This document shows positions 9,348 through 18,688 of a DNA stretch of 64,000 nt, piece after piece (within the stretch, counting starts at the first letter, position 1; each line of letters begins with the position of its first letter). A program made the position numbers and the translations under genes. This stretch comes from Acidobacteriaceae bacterium. Its GTDB lineage: Bacteria; Acidobacteriota; Terriglobia; Terriglobales; Acidobacteriaceae. The DNA lies in assembly GCA_027307045.1 (NCBI GenBank), contig DAHUXR010000005.1:18293-82292 (forward strand), given 5' to 3'. The notes beneath the pieces are model-generated. The model was not told the origin of the DNA. It worked only from the letters and a program-made list of their open reading frames with translations, and did no database searches.

Positions 9348-10646
9348 CTATTTCTGCTTGTAAACCGTGCCTCCCTTCATCACCATTACCGGATCTTGCA
9401 GCAGAGTTACGTCTTTGAGTGGATCACCGTTTACAGCAATAATGTCAGCAAAGTTTCCATTCTCAATGGAGCCAATCTTGGACCATCCCAGCAGATCAGC
9501 GGCGTTCACTGTAGCGGTCTGGATGGCCTGAATCGGCGTCATCCCAATCTGTACATACACGGCAAACTCATGCGCGTTCAATCCGTGAGGATAGACGGCG
9601 GCGTCTGTGCCGAATGCAATCCTTACACCAGCATTAAATGCCTTTTTGATGTTCTGCCGGCTGACGGCTGTTACTTCTTTCATTTTGGTCGCATACATTG
9701 CAGGCAGGCCGATTCTGGCCGCGTTTTCGCGCATCCAATCCGCAAGATACAACGTTGGCACAAGATACGTGCCGTTCTTCTTCATCAGCGCAATTCCAGC
9801 GTCGTCAATGTAAGAGCCGTGTTCAATGGAATCCACGCCAGCTTCAGTAGCCCAGGCAATGCCCTGCGCGCCGTGCGCGTGCGCTGCAACTTTGCGGCCA
9901 AGCCGATGCGCGTCGGCAACAATGGCTTTCATTTCTTCCAGCGTGTATTGTGACGCGCGCGGATCGTCGCCCTTGGAAAGCACTCCGCCCGTGGCGCAAA
10001 CTTTGATCACGTCAGCGCCATATTTAATGATCTCGCGTACCTTGTGCTGCACGCCTTCCACCCCGTCCGCCGCGCCATCGGACTTGGCGTGCCATTCATA
10101 CGGCAACAGGTTCTGGTCGCAGTGGCCGCCGGTAATCGAGAGCGCCGGACCGCTCGCCATGATGCGCGGACCCGGTATCATGCCTTCATTAATGGCATCG
10201 CGCAGCGCGATATCGGTATAGCCCCTCGCTCCAACGTTGCGAACGGTAGTGAAACCGGCTTCCAAGGTGATCCGCGCATTCTTGGCGCCGATAAGCGCTT
10301 CTTTAGGAATTGAGACCCCCAGCTCCTGGTAGCCAAAATTAGGATCGAAAGTAAGATGCGTGTGGGCATCGATCAATCCGGGCAAAAGCGTGGCATTGGG
10401 CAGGTTGATTACACGCGCGCCTGCCTGGTTCTCCGATTGCGAGCCACCGCCGCCACTGGAAACGCTGCTGATCTTGTCACCATCAATCACAACAGTTACG
10501 TTGTCGAGCATCCTGCCGGCCTTCACGTCCAGCATGTGGCCAGCATGAATCACCACATGCTGCGATTGCGCGGGCTGCGCGGGTTGTTGAGCAAAAATGG
10601 CGCAGGAGAGGACAAGGGCAGAGAGGAAGAGTTTCAGAGTTTTCAT
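9348..10646 (-). CDS. Secreted amidohydrolase (imidazolonepropionase/prolidase-like)
   Basis: 432 residues. A signal peptide ([16 protein letters not shown]) is followed by an amidohydrolase-superfamily TIM barrel. Metal ligands are visible: DAHTHLTF (HxH, about 92), [10 protein letters not shown] (second His pair), SIEHGSYI and [11 protein letters not shown] (final Asp). The order matches the Xaa-Pro dipeptidase / imidazolonepropionase-like group that is often exported in Acidobacteriota. It probably hydrolyses dipeptides or cyclic amides outside the cytoplasm; the substrate is unknown. The second amidohydrolase in the window (51058) is related but has an extra N-terminal domain. Confidence 0.9.
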   Translation of the reverse strand: MKTLKLFLSALVLSCAIFAQQPAQPAQSQHVVIHAGHMLDVKAGRMLDNVTVVIDGDKISSVSSGGGGSQSENQAGARVINLPNATLLPGLIDAHTHLTFDPNFGYQELGVSIPKEALIGAKNARITLEAGFTTVRNVGARGYTDIALRDAINEGMIPGPRIMASGPALSITGGHCDQNLLPYEWHAKSDGAADGVEGVQHKVREIIKYGADVIKVCATGGVLSKGDDPRASQYTLEEMKAIVADAHRLGRKVAAHAHGAQGIAWATEAGVDSIEHGSYIDDAGIALMKKNGTYLVPTLYLADWMRENAARIGLPAMYATKMKEVTAVSRQNIKKAFNAGVRIAFGTDAAVYPHGLNAHEFAVYVQIGMTPIQAIQTATVNAADLLGWSKIGSIENGNFADIIAVNGDPLKDVTLLQDPVMVMKGGTVYKQK

Positions 10647-10820
10647 AAAGACGGGCGGATTATAACAGGAGTGAAGACATCAGTTGCGACGAGATCGCAG
10701 TCTTCGTTCGACTTCAATCCCTTCCGCCTAGCACACAAAACCGTATTCACAACGCTCGCGTCAGAGTAGCGACATCAAATATAGGGCGTAGCCAAATGGA
10801 TGATTTAACACCTAGCTTAG

Positions 10821-11534
10821 CTAGCTCACTGCAAAACTAGCTGCCAGTTGTGGCGGCACTCCCAGCTTGATGAATGCCATCCGGCCTTTTGGAGTTACTC
10901 TGAGCGCTCGCGATTCCCGGCAACGACCAAGCCAGCCTTCCTCCAGAAAATGTTGCAACAAGGCCGCGCCTAGTGCCCCGCCTACATGAGGCCGGCGCTC
11001 CGTCCAATCCAGGCAACGCCGCGCGAGATGCCGCTTACTACGCCGAACCTCTTCAACTTCCAAACCAAGTTCCCTCAGCCAGTCTGCTCCTCTGGCTGTC
11101 AGTCGATAGTTGCGGTCACCTTCGGCGACGATCACGTGCTGTTTTTGCATGGCTTCGCTCAATGCTACGCCCGCGCGTCCGGCCAGATGATCGTAGCAAC
11201 TCCGGGCCATTAGCATGGATTGGTCAGCTTTTGATCGAATATATTCCGCCGTCGGGCGTCTGGTTGAAATTGCTCCCAGAGCCTCCAGCGCATTCGCCAC
11301 CCGCTGTCCTGCCAGCTTGTAGTAGCGGCATCGTCCGTCGCGCTGAACAGTAATCAGGCCGCCTTGGCTCAGTTTAGCCAGATGCGCACTGGCGCTCTGC
11401 GCGGAGACAGAAGCTGCTCGCGCCAGCTCTCCTGCCGGCAGAGATTGCCCTTCCAACAGCGCCAGCAGAATCGCCGTTCTTCCGGGATCGGCCAGCAGAT
11501 ACCCCAGGCTTGAAATCGCATATTTTTCTTTCAT
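10821..11534 (-). CDS. ArsR-family winged-helix regulator, divergent from efflux pump
   Basis: 237 residues from ATG 11534, chosen because MKEKYAISSLGYLLADPGR fits family N-termini; the open frame runs to 11600 without a better start. The N-terminal half is an ArsR winged helix (LLADPGRTAILLALLEGQSL then LARAASVSAQSASAHLAKL, wing with QRDGRCRYYKLA). A C-terminal half of about 130 residues ends in LRVTPKGRMAFIKLGV, as in the larger two-domain ArsR regulators beside MFS exporters. No metal-binding cysteine box is obvious, so it is more likely a drug or metabolite sensor than an arsenic sensor. It is divergent from the DHA2 transporter with two operator-like inverted repeats between them. Confidence 0.9.
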   Translation of the reverse strand: MKEKYAISSLGYLLADPGRTAILLALLEGQSLPAGELARAASVSAQSASAHLAKLSQGGLITVQRDGRCRYYKLAGQRVANALEALGAISTRRPTAEYIRSKADQSMLMARSCYDHLAGRAGVALSEAMQKQHVIVAEGDRNYRLTARGADWLRELGLEVEEVRRSKRHLARRCLDWTERRPHVGGALGAALLQHFLEEGWLGRCRESRALRVTPKGRMAFIKLGVPPQLAASFAVS

Positions 11535-11575
11535 AAGTGCACCATGAATTATTCTAGCCGTTAACATCAAGCAAT

Positions 11576-11640
11576 ATTTCATCGCATGGTGAAATGTCAC
11601 AAGCTCAATTTATTGATTATCATTTCATCAGCGCATGAAA
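11576..11640. promoter_or_regulatory. Two similar inverted repeats, candidate ArsR operators
   Basis: ATTTCA (11576-11581) pairs with TGAAAT (11590-11595) around 8 nt, and TTTCAT (11623-11628) pairs with ATGAAA (11635-11640) around 6 nt. Both copies share ATTTCATC at the left. They lie in the divergent spacer, between the likely regulator start (11534) and the pump start (11675), where autoregulation and pump repression would act. Confidence 0.6.
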
Positions 11641-11674
11641 CATACCCCGTCACCTACCCGCCATACTGCAAGTT

Positions 11675-13081
11675 ATGGATAAACAGAATAAGCAACTGCG
11701 CGGTCCGCTTTTGTGGCTGCTTTGCGCTACCAGTTTTGGCTTTGTCGTGGTGCAGCTTGATGTCACGATTGTGAACGTCGCGCTGCCCCAGATCGGCTCG
11801 CATCTTCATGCCAGTGTGGCCGGGTTGCAATGGGTTGTGGATGCCTACACTCTCAGCTTTGCGGCGCTGTTAATCTCAGCCGGAGTCATTGGTGATCGCT
11901 TTGGCTCGCGCCGTGTCTATTTTGCCGGCTTTGCCATCTTTACCGTTGCTTCCATCTTCTGTGGCCTGGCTCCGAGCATTGGCGTTCTGATCGCCGCTCG
12001 CGCTCTACAGGGCGCGGGCGCTGCACTGCTGGTTCCCACCTCGCTGGCGATTCTGACTCATTCATCCACTGAGAATGCCGCTCTCCGCGCGCGCATGGTA
12101 GGCCTGTGGACTGCCGCTGGAGGTGTTTCCATTGCTGCCGGTCCGGTTGCGGGCGGACTGCTGCTGGCGTCATTTGGATGGCGCAGCATTTTCCTGGTCA
12201 ACATCTTTCTCTGCTGTGCCGCCATCTTGCTGGTACTTCGCTTTATACCCAGCGATTCACAAACCGCGGAATCTCAACGCCTCGATCCCCTCGGTCAGAT
12301 GCTCGCCATTGTGGCTCTCACAGGCCTCGTCGGCGCCGTCATTGAATGTGGACGCATCGGTCCCGCGCATGCCATCGTAATCGTCGCCGCACTTCTTGGC
12401 GTGGTTGCCATGGCAGCATTTTTGTACGTTGAAAGTCGGGCAGAATCGCCCATGCTTCCGTTGCAATTCTTTCGTCTGCCGGGCTTCAGTGCGGCTGTCG
12501 CCTTCGGGATCATCGTCAATCTGACGTATTACGGCGCAATTTTTGTAATCAGCCTTTACCTCCAGCAGTCCCGCGGGTACTCAGCTCTCCGCACCGGCAT
12601 CGCCTTCCTTCCGCTGACCGCAACTTTCATCATTTCCAATATTCTCTGTGGATGGCTCACCGCCCGGACAGGCCCGCGCACTCCCATGATTCTGGGCGCG
12701 ATTGTCGGCACAGCCGGCTATGTACTGCTCTTTCGCCTGAATGGCGATACTTCATTGCTTGAGATGCTGCCGGCATTCGTTCTTATTCCGGGTGGCATGG
12801 GTCTAGCCGTGCCGGCCATGACCACGGCGATTCTTTCCAGCGTCCCGCGCGAGCGCTCCGGAACCGCCTCTGCTGTTCTGAACACGGCGCGCCAGGCCGG
12901 AGGCGCCGCTGGAGTAGCTATCTTTGGCGCTCTGCTGGGCCACGCCCGCGAGAAAATCATTCCCGGCCTGCACACTGCTGCTCTTATCTCCACGGCCTTG
13001 CTCATAACCGCCGGAATGCTGGCATGGCTGGGGATGAGGGAGCGGAAGAAGCCGCTCAAGGAATTCCAACTGGCACAATAG
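11675..13081 (+). CDS. DHA2-type MFS drug efflux transporter
   Basis: 468 residues, strongly hydrophobic with about 14 predicted membrane segments. The N-terminus VVVQLDVTIVNVALPQIG is the DHA2 (EmrB/QacA) motif D1, GVIGDRFGSRR the loop 2-3 motif A, and SIAAGPVAGGLL the antiporter motif C. Proton-driven export of toxic compounds across the inner membrane is the expected job. The divergent ArsR regulator and shared operator-like repeats suggest inducible expression. It has no MFP or TolC partner nearby. The start has no strong Shine-Dalgarno sequence. Confidence 0.92.
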   Translation: MDKQNKQLRGPLLWLLCATSFGFVVVQLDVTIVNVALPQIGSHLHASVAGLQWVVDAYTLSFAALLISAGVIGDRFGSRRVYFAGFAIFTVASIFCGLAPSIGVLIAARALQGAGAALLVPTSLAILTHSSTENAALRARMVGLWTAAGGVSIAAGPVAGGLLLASFGWRSIFLVNIFLCCAAILLVLRFIPSDSQTAESQRLDPLGQMLAIVALTGLVGAVIECGRIGPAHAIVIVAALLGVVAMAAFLYVESRAESPMLPLQFFRLPGFSAAVAFGIIVNLTYYGAIFVISLYLQQSRGYSALRTGIAFLPLTATFIISNILCGWLTARTGPRTPMILGAIVGTAGYVLLFRLNGDTSLLEMLPAFVLIPGGMGLAVPAMTTAILSSVPRERSGTASAVLNTARQAGGAAGVAIFGALLGHAREKIIPGLHTAALISTALLITAGMLAWLGMRERKKPLKEFQLAQ

Positions 13082-13139
13082 TATTTTGGTTGGCCTCTCT
13101 TCTTGACAGAGTTGATACTATTCTGGACAGACCTCTGAG

Positions 13140-13583
13140 ATGACTACCGAACCTGAACAACCCGAAACCTTAAATGCTGACAAATGGATGTCTAAGGGGG
13201 ATGCTGCTCGCGCCCGGGGCGTGTCCCGCCAGGCCATTTGGGAACTGGTGAACCGGGGACGATTAACCACCTACCGGTTCAAAGGCAGGGTTTATGTCTC
13301 CCGTGCAGAAGTACTAGGCTTCGCGCCTCGGCCTAGAGGGCTGAAGGAATCGGGCTACGTCAGGGTAAAAACCGTTCGCCCAAAAGAGAAAAAGCTTGAT
13401 CCTGCCAAGTGGATTTACATCGTTGAGGCCGCGCGGGAAACGGGCCTGCCTCGGCTGGCGATTGTCGATCTGGTCAGGCGAGGCCGCGTAAGAAAGATCG
13501 TGAGCGCGGGCAAGACGTTCGTAGCGCGTGCCGGACTTGAAGAGTTTATGAGGCGGAAAAGCGCGCTTACGAAAAAGAAGTAG
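13140..13583 (+). CDS. Small protein with two tandem helix-turn-helix domains
   Basis: 147 residues. It contains two copies of an excisionase/MerR-like winged HTH: residues about 15-60 (DAARARGVSRQAIWELVNRG followed by a wing and VYVSRAEVLGF) and about 99-143 (EAARETGLPRLAIVDLVRRG with TFVARAGLEEF). The copies share the pattern W...EAAR..G..R.AI..LV.RGR. The linker is basic. It is likely a DNA-binding protein, but no partner gene is adjacent and no target is evident. ATG 13140 is the first start. A strong stem-loop follows at 13653. Family identification is tentative. Confidence 0.7.
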   Translation: MTTEPEQPETLNADKWMSKGDAARARGVSRQAIWELVNRGRLTTYRFKGRVYVSRAEVLGFAPRPRGLKESGYVRVKTVRPKEKKLDPAKWIYIVEAARETGLPRLAIVDLVRRGRVRKIVSAGKTFVARAGLEEFMRRKSALTKKK

Positions 13584-13652
13584 CCAGCGGATGGCTTCCA
13601 GTCACGACCGTCAACAACGCTTCGCTGAACTTTCAATACCGTTTAGAAAAGA

Positions 13653-13679
13653 AAAAGCTCCCGAAGCACGGGAGCTTTT
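13653..13679. terminator. Bidirectional rho-independent terminator
   Basis: AAAAGCTCCCG (13653-13663) and CGGGAGCTTTT (13669-13679) form an 11-bp perfect stem with a 5-nt loop. A-run on the left and T-run on the right serve both strands, between the convergent HTH gene and gyrA. Confidence 0.9.
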
Positions 13680-13698
13680 CATCTATTCGCGCTTCGAC

Positions 13699-16323
13699 TT
13701 ACTGCAACAACGTCCCGTTCGTATCTTCTTCAGCTTTTTCTTGCAGCACAACCGCTGACGCAACGCGGTCGCCTTCTTCAAGATGCAGCAGGCGCACGCC
13801 CTGCGTGGAGCGACCGGCTTCGCGGATGGTCTTGGTGTCAATACGGATAATCTTGCCGAACTGGCTGATCAGCATGGCTTCAGACGATTCGTCCACCAGC
13901 ATGATTCCCACCACGTTGCCGTTCTTCGCTGTGGTCTTTACGTTGATCACGCCTTTACCCCCGCGTGACTGCAACCGGTATTCCTCCACCGGCGTGCGCT
14001 TGCCATAGCCTTGCTCGGTCACGCTCAGGATCAGGCTGGGCAGCGTCTCTTCTGTGGCTTTGCCGTCTTTGTCTTTGCCGTTCGTCTTCTTGAGCTCCTT
14101 CGGAGTGACCGCCATGCCTACGATGTAATCATTCTTGTCCAGGTCCATGCCGCGAACGCCGTAAGCTGGCCGTCCCATGGAGCGCACATCTTCTTCATCA
14201 AAGCGGATCGCCTGGCCCTCATGCGATGCCAGGAAGACAATCTGGTTACCGTCGGTCAGGCGCACCGCTACCAGTTCATCGTCTTTATCGATCCCGATGG
14301 CGATAATCCCGCGTGACATCACGTTGGAGAAGTCTTTTACCGGAGTCTTCTTGACCGTGCCTTTGCGTGTGGTAAAGAAGATGTAGCGGTTTTCTTCTTC
14401 CAGGTTCCGGACTTCCAGCAGCGTGCGCACGGTCTCGCCCGGCTGCAAAGCCACCAGGTTGCCGATGTGTTTGCCCTTGCCCGCAGCGCCCACGTCCGGC
14501 ACTTCATATACCTTGAGCCAGTAAACGCGCCCGGTGTTGGTAAACACCAGCAGATAGGAATGCGTGGATGCGCTGAAGAGATATTCGACAAAATCTTCTT
14601 CGCGCGTTTTCATGCCGGTGCGGCCTGTGCCGCCGCGCCGTTGCTGGCGATAGGTGGATTGCGGCGTGCGCTTGAGATATCCGCTGTGTGAGACCGTCAC
14701 GATCACCTGCTCATCGGCGATCAGGTCTTCCAACGTGATTTCCGTTGATTCGTCAGTGATCTCGGTGCGGCGCTTGTCACCGAACTGCTCTTTTACTTCT
14801 TCCAGTTCTTTCACGATTACGCCACGCAGTTTCTTGTCAGAAGCCAGGATTGATTCCAACTCGGCAATTTTTCCGCGAATCTCTTCCAGCTCTTTCAGAA
14901 TTTCTTCGGTAGAGAGCCGTGTCAGTCGATAAAGTTGCAATTCCAAGATTGCATCGGCCTGTCGCGGCGAAAGCTTCCCTTCCGCTCCGCCAACTTTTGC
15001 CTGAATCGCCTTGTCTACGATCTTGAACTTCGCCGCCAGCAAATTCTCTTTCGCTTCTGCTCGTGATCCCGACCCGCGGATGATCTTGATGACCGCGTCC
15101 ATATTGTCCAGCGCGATTTTGTAGCCTTCTAAAATGTGTTCGCGCTCGCGGGCTTTTTCCAGCAGGTAAACCGTGCGCCGCCGCACCACGTCCACGCGGT
15201 GGTCAATGAAGTGCTGGATCGCCTGCACCAGCCCCATCTCTTTGGGCTGGCCGTTCACCACGGCCAGGAAAATCATGCTGAAGCTTTCCTGCATCTGCGT
15301 GTGCTTGAAAAGCTGGTTCAGGATGATCTGCGCTTCGGCGCCGCGCTTTAGTTCAACAACGATGCGCATTCCATCGCGGCCAGATTCATCGCGCACGTCA
15401 GAGATATCGTCGATGACTTTGTCGTTCACCAGTTGCGCAATGCGCTCCACGATCTTGGCTTTGTTTACCTGGTAAGGAATTTCCCTCACGATGATCGCTT
15501 TGCGTCCCTGGTTCAGGTCTTCGATAGCGGCTTTGGCGCGCATCACAAACTTGCCGCGGCCATGCGTGTAAGCGGCTTCAATCCCGCTGCGTCCGTAAAT
15601 GTAAGCGCCTGTCGGGAAGTCCGGGCCTTTTACGATCTTCAAAATTTCTGGGAGCTTGGTTGCCGGATTGTTCACCAGCGTAATGGCCGCTTCCACAATT
15701 TCCGTGAGGTTGTGCGGGGGAATGTTCGTCGCCATGCCCACGGCAATTCCGTTCGAGCCATTCACCAGCAAGTTCGGAATCCGCGTCGGCAGCACTGTTG
15801 GCTCGACCGTTGACTCGTCATAATTCGGCACAAAGTCGACGGTTTCTTTATCGATGTCCTCCATCAACGAGCCGGCAATGCGCTGCAGGCGGCACTCTGT
15901 GTATCGCATTGCTGCCGGAGGATCATTATCCACCGACCCGAAATTTCCCTGGCCATCGATCAGCGGATAGCGCAGTGAAAAATCCTGCGCCATGCGTACC
16001 AGCGTGTCATAGATCGCTGAATCGCCATGTGGATGGTAGAGACCCATGGCTTGTCCCACTACCTTGGCGCACTTGGTGTACTTCTTGTTGTACTGCAGGC
16101 CCATCTCCTGCATCGTGTATAGAACGCGCCGGTGCACCGGCTTGAGTCCATCACGCACGTCAGGCAGCGCGCGGCCAATGATGACTGACATTGAGTAGTC
16201 GAGATACGAGCGCCGCATCTCCTCTTCAATGTTGATTGGCTGTATGTTCCCCCCCTGGCCGGTGGGGCCGTCGCCGCCCGGAGGTGGCGTCAGGGGGAGT
16301 TGCGGATTCTGTTCATCTGCCAT
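13699..16323 (-). CDS. gyrA: DNA gyrase subunit A
   Basis: 874 residues, full length. It is the DNA breakage-reunion subunit of gyrase, acting with GyrB to introduce negative supercoils. The catalytic tyrosine is Tyr141 ([10 protein letters not shown]). The quinolone-determining region reads [11 protein letters not shown] with Ser102 and Asp106, i.e. the susceptible-type residues. The GyrA-box in the C-terminal pinwheel is QRRGGTG, close to the consensus QRRGGKG, and a second RGGKG blade motif is present near the end. A Pro/Gly-rich N-terminal extension of about 30 residues precedes the family core. The gene is separate from gyrB (4.7 kb apart). Confidence 0.98.
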   Translation of the reverse strand: MADEQNPQLPLTPPPGGDGPTGQGGNIQPINIEEEMRRSYLDYSMSVIIGRALPDVRDGLKPVHRRVLYTMQEMGLQYNKKYTKCAKVVGQAMGLYHPHGDSAIYDTLVRMAQDFSLRYPLIDGQGNFGSVDNDPPAAMRYTECRLQRIAGSLMEDIDKETVDFVPNYDESTVEPTVLPTRIPNLLVNGSNGIAVGMATNIPPHNLTEIVEAAITLVNNPATKLPEILKIVKGPDFPTGAYIYGRSGIEAAYTHGRGKFVMRAKAAIEDLNQGRKAIIVREIPYQVNKAKIVERIAQLVNDKVIDDISDVRDESGRDGMRIVVELKRGAEAQIILNQLFKHTQMQESFSMIFLAVVNGQPKEMGLVQAIQHFIDHRVDVVRRRTVYLLEKAREREHILEGYKIALDNMDAVIKIIRGSGSRAEAKENLLAAKFKIVDKAIQAKVGGAEGKLSPRQADAILELQLYRLTRLSTEEILKELEEIRGKIAELESILASDKKLRGVIVKELEEVKEQFGDKRRTEITDESTEITLEDLIADEQVIVTVSHSGYLKRTPQSTYRQQRRGGTGRTGMKTREEDFVEYLFSASTHSYLLVFTNTGRVYWLKVYEVPDVGAAGKGKHIGNLVALQPGETVRTLLEVRNLEEENRYIFFTTRKGTVKKTPVKDFSNVMSRGIIAIGIDKDDELVAVRLTDGNQIVFLASHEGQAIRFDEEDVRSMGRPAYGVRGMDLDKNDYIVGMAVTPKELKKTNGKDKDGKATEETLPSLILSVTEQGYGKRTPVEEYRLQSRGGKGVINVKTTAKNGNVVGIMLVDESSEAMLISQFGKIIRIDTKTIREAGRSTQGVRLLHLEEGDRVASAVVLQEKAEEDTNGTLLQ

Positions 16324-16619
16324 GTTTTTCTCTCATTCAGGAAAGGCGAATTCTACGCACGCGGCAACAATTCCCGCACACCCCGCGATCACGCCGAAAT
16401 GTGGGCTAAATAGCTGCATTTACAGGAAGTTATGTGTTAGAGGAATACAGGAAATTATAACACAGAAGGGCGCGAATTTGGCAGGACTTGGATGCATCGC
16501 GGAACAAGGCAGAATGGCAGCGAAGAAAATTTGGTAATTGGAGAATTTTGTAATTTGGTAAATGAAAACCTGCGGCTTAAACCGCTGCGTTTTGAAATTA
16601 TCCGATTACCAAGTCTCAC
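16324..16619. repeat. Intergenic foldback of quasi-repeated words upstream of gyrA
   Basis: The gyrA upstream gap holds no gene. At 16529-16550 a run of TTGGTAATT-like words faces a reverse-complement arm at 16593-16614, about 18 of 22 positions matching. Inside lies a small hairpin GCGG (16572-16575) with CCGC (16582-16585). The rest (16324-16528) shows no recognisable signal; gyrA promoter elements would be here but none stood out. Confidence 0.6.
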
Positions 16620-17375
16620 CTAATTCAGCTTCATCACCACGCCGCGGTCGTCATTGGCCTTGAGCGTGGCCGCAGAATCAATCTCATCCATCTGGATCCT
16701 TTTGAGTACCTTGCTGGAAAAGTCAAATAGCGTTCCACCCATAATGGCATAGTTTTTAGTCTCAAGCTGGTGGCCATCTTTAAAAATGAAAACAGTTGCG
16801 GGTGTTTTATCTTCTACTGTCGGCACTGGCGCTTGAATTTCGTCCTCGCTCAGTTGAGATTGCCTTTCCGATGGTTTTTCTTCCTGCGGTTGTTGACGGC
16901 GACGCTCGCGAGAATCTGTATAGTGTTCACCGTAACGGCTATCGGCCTCGCGATTCATAGCATCGCGGGCGCCTTGCAGGTAGGCCGCACGCAATTCATC
17001 GTCACTGCGCTCATTGGAAGCCTGCTGCTGTGCCGGCGCTGGATCGGCAGAATTCTCAGGGACGTAAGGATCGGCAGCCGAAGGATAGCTTTCATCGCTG
17101 TAGTACGGATAGAAAACCGGTATTGGCAAAAACACCTGGCGATGCGACCGGGGATTTCCAAACCGGCGAAGAGGACCATGGATACGGATTGATCGTTGTG
17201 GATGCACGCCAAACGGAAGCTGCGTAGGAGAAACTACGCTGGCGGGCACTCCATGCTGGCGGCCATCCGCGGTCGGGGACACGACCGACGCCGGCGCTCC
17301 ATGGCTGAAAGTCTGCGCTTGAGACACTTGCAGGGCGAAGGCCAAAAAAGGAACGATCAAGAGTCGTTGAGACAT
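16620..17375 (-). CDS. Secreted protein with duplicated PASVVSPT motif
   Basis: 251 residues. Signal peptide LLIVPFLAFALQVSQA (cleavage before QTF). Just after it, the phrase G.PASVVSPT occurs twice in tandem (about 27-36 and 42-51), separated by ADGRQH. A low-complexity, Pro/Gln/Arg-rich middle with possible coiled coil (DDELRAAYLQGARDAMNREA) leads to a compact C-terminal beta domain with ATVFIFKDGHQLETKNYAIMGGTLFDF. I do not know a characterised family; similar proteins are familiar from Acidobacteriota. It is probably periplasmic. The gene lies 62 nt downstream of the membrane glycosyltransferase-like gene on the same strand. Confidence 0.75.
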   Translation of the reverse strand: MSQRLLIVPFLAFALQVSQAQTFSHGAPASVVSPTADGRQHGVPASVVSPTQLPFGVHPQRSIRIHGPLRRFGNPRSHRQVFLPIPVFYPYYSDESYPSAADPYVPENSADPAPAQQQASNERSDDELRAAYLQGARDAMNREADSRYGEHYTDSRERRRQQPQEEKPSERQSQLSEDEIQAPVPTVEDKTPATVFIFKDGHQLETKNYAIMGGTLFDFSSKVLKRIQMDEIDSAATLKANDDRGVVMKLN

Positions 17376-17437
17376 AAGGCTCCTGCTTGGAGTACCAACC
17401 TGAAGCTACTTCAATCATAAACCCAGGGGACCAGCAT

Positions 17438-18574
17438 TTACACTGGATTTCGCACCCAGGTAATGAGCGCCATCACGGTCAGAACGGCGCGAAAGACAAA
17501 ACATGCGCCCAAAATCAAGGCGATTGGCCGCCGGAAGCGGGTTTCCAGAAAGTCCGCAGCCAGACCGCCAACAAATATAAACACAAAACTTAACCCTAAA
17601 GTTGCGTCCCAGACGCGGATGGCAGGTACCAGGCTAAACAGCAGCACCGCGGCCAGGCCGGTCAGCAAAGGAGCGGTATTGCCAAAATAGCGTGTTCTGG
17701 CCCAGCTTCCGTAGGCTGTGAGCGCCGCAATGAATAGAAAAACCAGCACATAGCCGTCGGTATGCCCAGACAACGCGAAGGCCAGATTACTTAAAGCTTC
17801 CAGCGTGGGCTTGTGCGCCAGAAGCGGCTTGATGCCTAATCCAAAGCTGCCGGTGAGCCAATAAATGACTGCCCACACCGCACAGCCGATGCCCGACGCA
17901 CTGGCCAGAACTATGAACGCCCTTTGCCGGCAACCTGGCGCAAGGTACATCATGTAACCAAAAGCCAACAGCACCAGAGTGATGGACCACCACGCAGTCG
18001 CCAGCGCAAAGCCAATGGATAGGCCCAGGATGATAATGCGGGGCACCCATTTTTTTGGTGGAGCGTAAAGCGTGTGTGCCACGCCAATCGCCGTATAAAT
18101 CAGTCCCAGGCTGCTCCACGCCAGAATGATTTCCGGACCAATATTGCTGCTGACGGTAATCATTGCGGGCGAGGTGCAATAGAGCGCCAGCGCAACGTAT
18201 CCGCCGTCGTCATCAAACAGACGGCGCGCCACCCACCAGAGCGCTGCCCCCAGCCACACCCCAAAAACAATGAATGGCAGCCGCAGCATCCACGGACGCG
18301 GAACGGCTAGCGCGGCGCTTATTGAGGGATTTGCGATTTTTCTGGCTAGCGTAATGAGCCGCACCGGCAAAGCGGCCACCCATCCGGTAAATGGAGAGGG
18401 GTTGACGGCTTTTTCGCTTTTGCCTATCAGTCCGGCGGCGATGTAGCGGTATTCCAGGTCAGAAAGCTTGCGACTGTTTGCCACCCAAAGGCATTGCACC
18501 ACAAACGCCAGCAGCATGAGCCCGGCAAATACCTGCGGCCTGCCAACCCTGAATTCTCTGATCACCTGGAGCAT
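17438..18574 (-). CDS. Multi-pass membrane protein, GT39/ArnT-like
   Basis: 378 residues with about 9-10 hydrophobic helices. The layout is that of polyprenyl-phosphate-dependent glycosyltransferases (RgtA/ArnT/PMT clan): a charged first periplasmic loop after helix 1 (SRKLSDLEYRYIAAG) and a second with WMLRLPFIVFG. The loop acidic pair expected to be catalytic is reduced to SDLE here. Family length is usually above 450, so this is a short member lacking a C-terminal soluble domain. It would act on lipid-linked sugars in the inner membrane; specificity unknown. No cell-wall gene cluster surrounds it. Confidence 0.65.
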   Translation of the reverse strand: MLQVIREFRVGRPQVFAGLMLLAFVVQCLWVANSRKLSDLEYRYIAAGLIGKSEKAVNPSPFTGWVAALPVRLITLARKIANPSISAALAVPRPWMLRLPFIVFGVWLGAALWWVARRLFDDDGGYVALALYCTSPAMITVSSNIGPEIILAWSSLGLIYTAIGVAHTLYAPPKKWVPRIIILGLSIGFALATAWWSITLVLLAFGYMMYLAPGCRQRAFIVLASASGIGCAVWAVIYWLTGSFGLGIKPLLAHKPTLEALSNLAFALSGHTDGYVLVFLFIAALTAYGSWARTRYFGNTAPLLTGLAAVLLFSLVPAIRVWDATLGLSFVFIFVGGLAADFLETRFRRPIALILGACFVFRAVLTVMALITWVRNPV

Positions 18575-18688
18575 GAATTCACAGTTGTATCATGCTCAGA
18601 GTGGTTAGCGGTTTGTCTGCCAAAAAATGAGCAGCGGTTGTTTTCTTAGTCTCTGATACATTCGTTGTGATTTTTTGCGGGGAGCGCC

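Noticed and set aside
13103..13131. TTGACA before the tandem-HTH gene as a promoter
   Set aside because: No -10 hexamer at 16-18 nt spacing.
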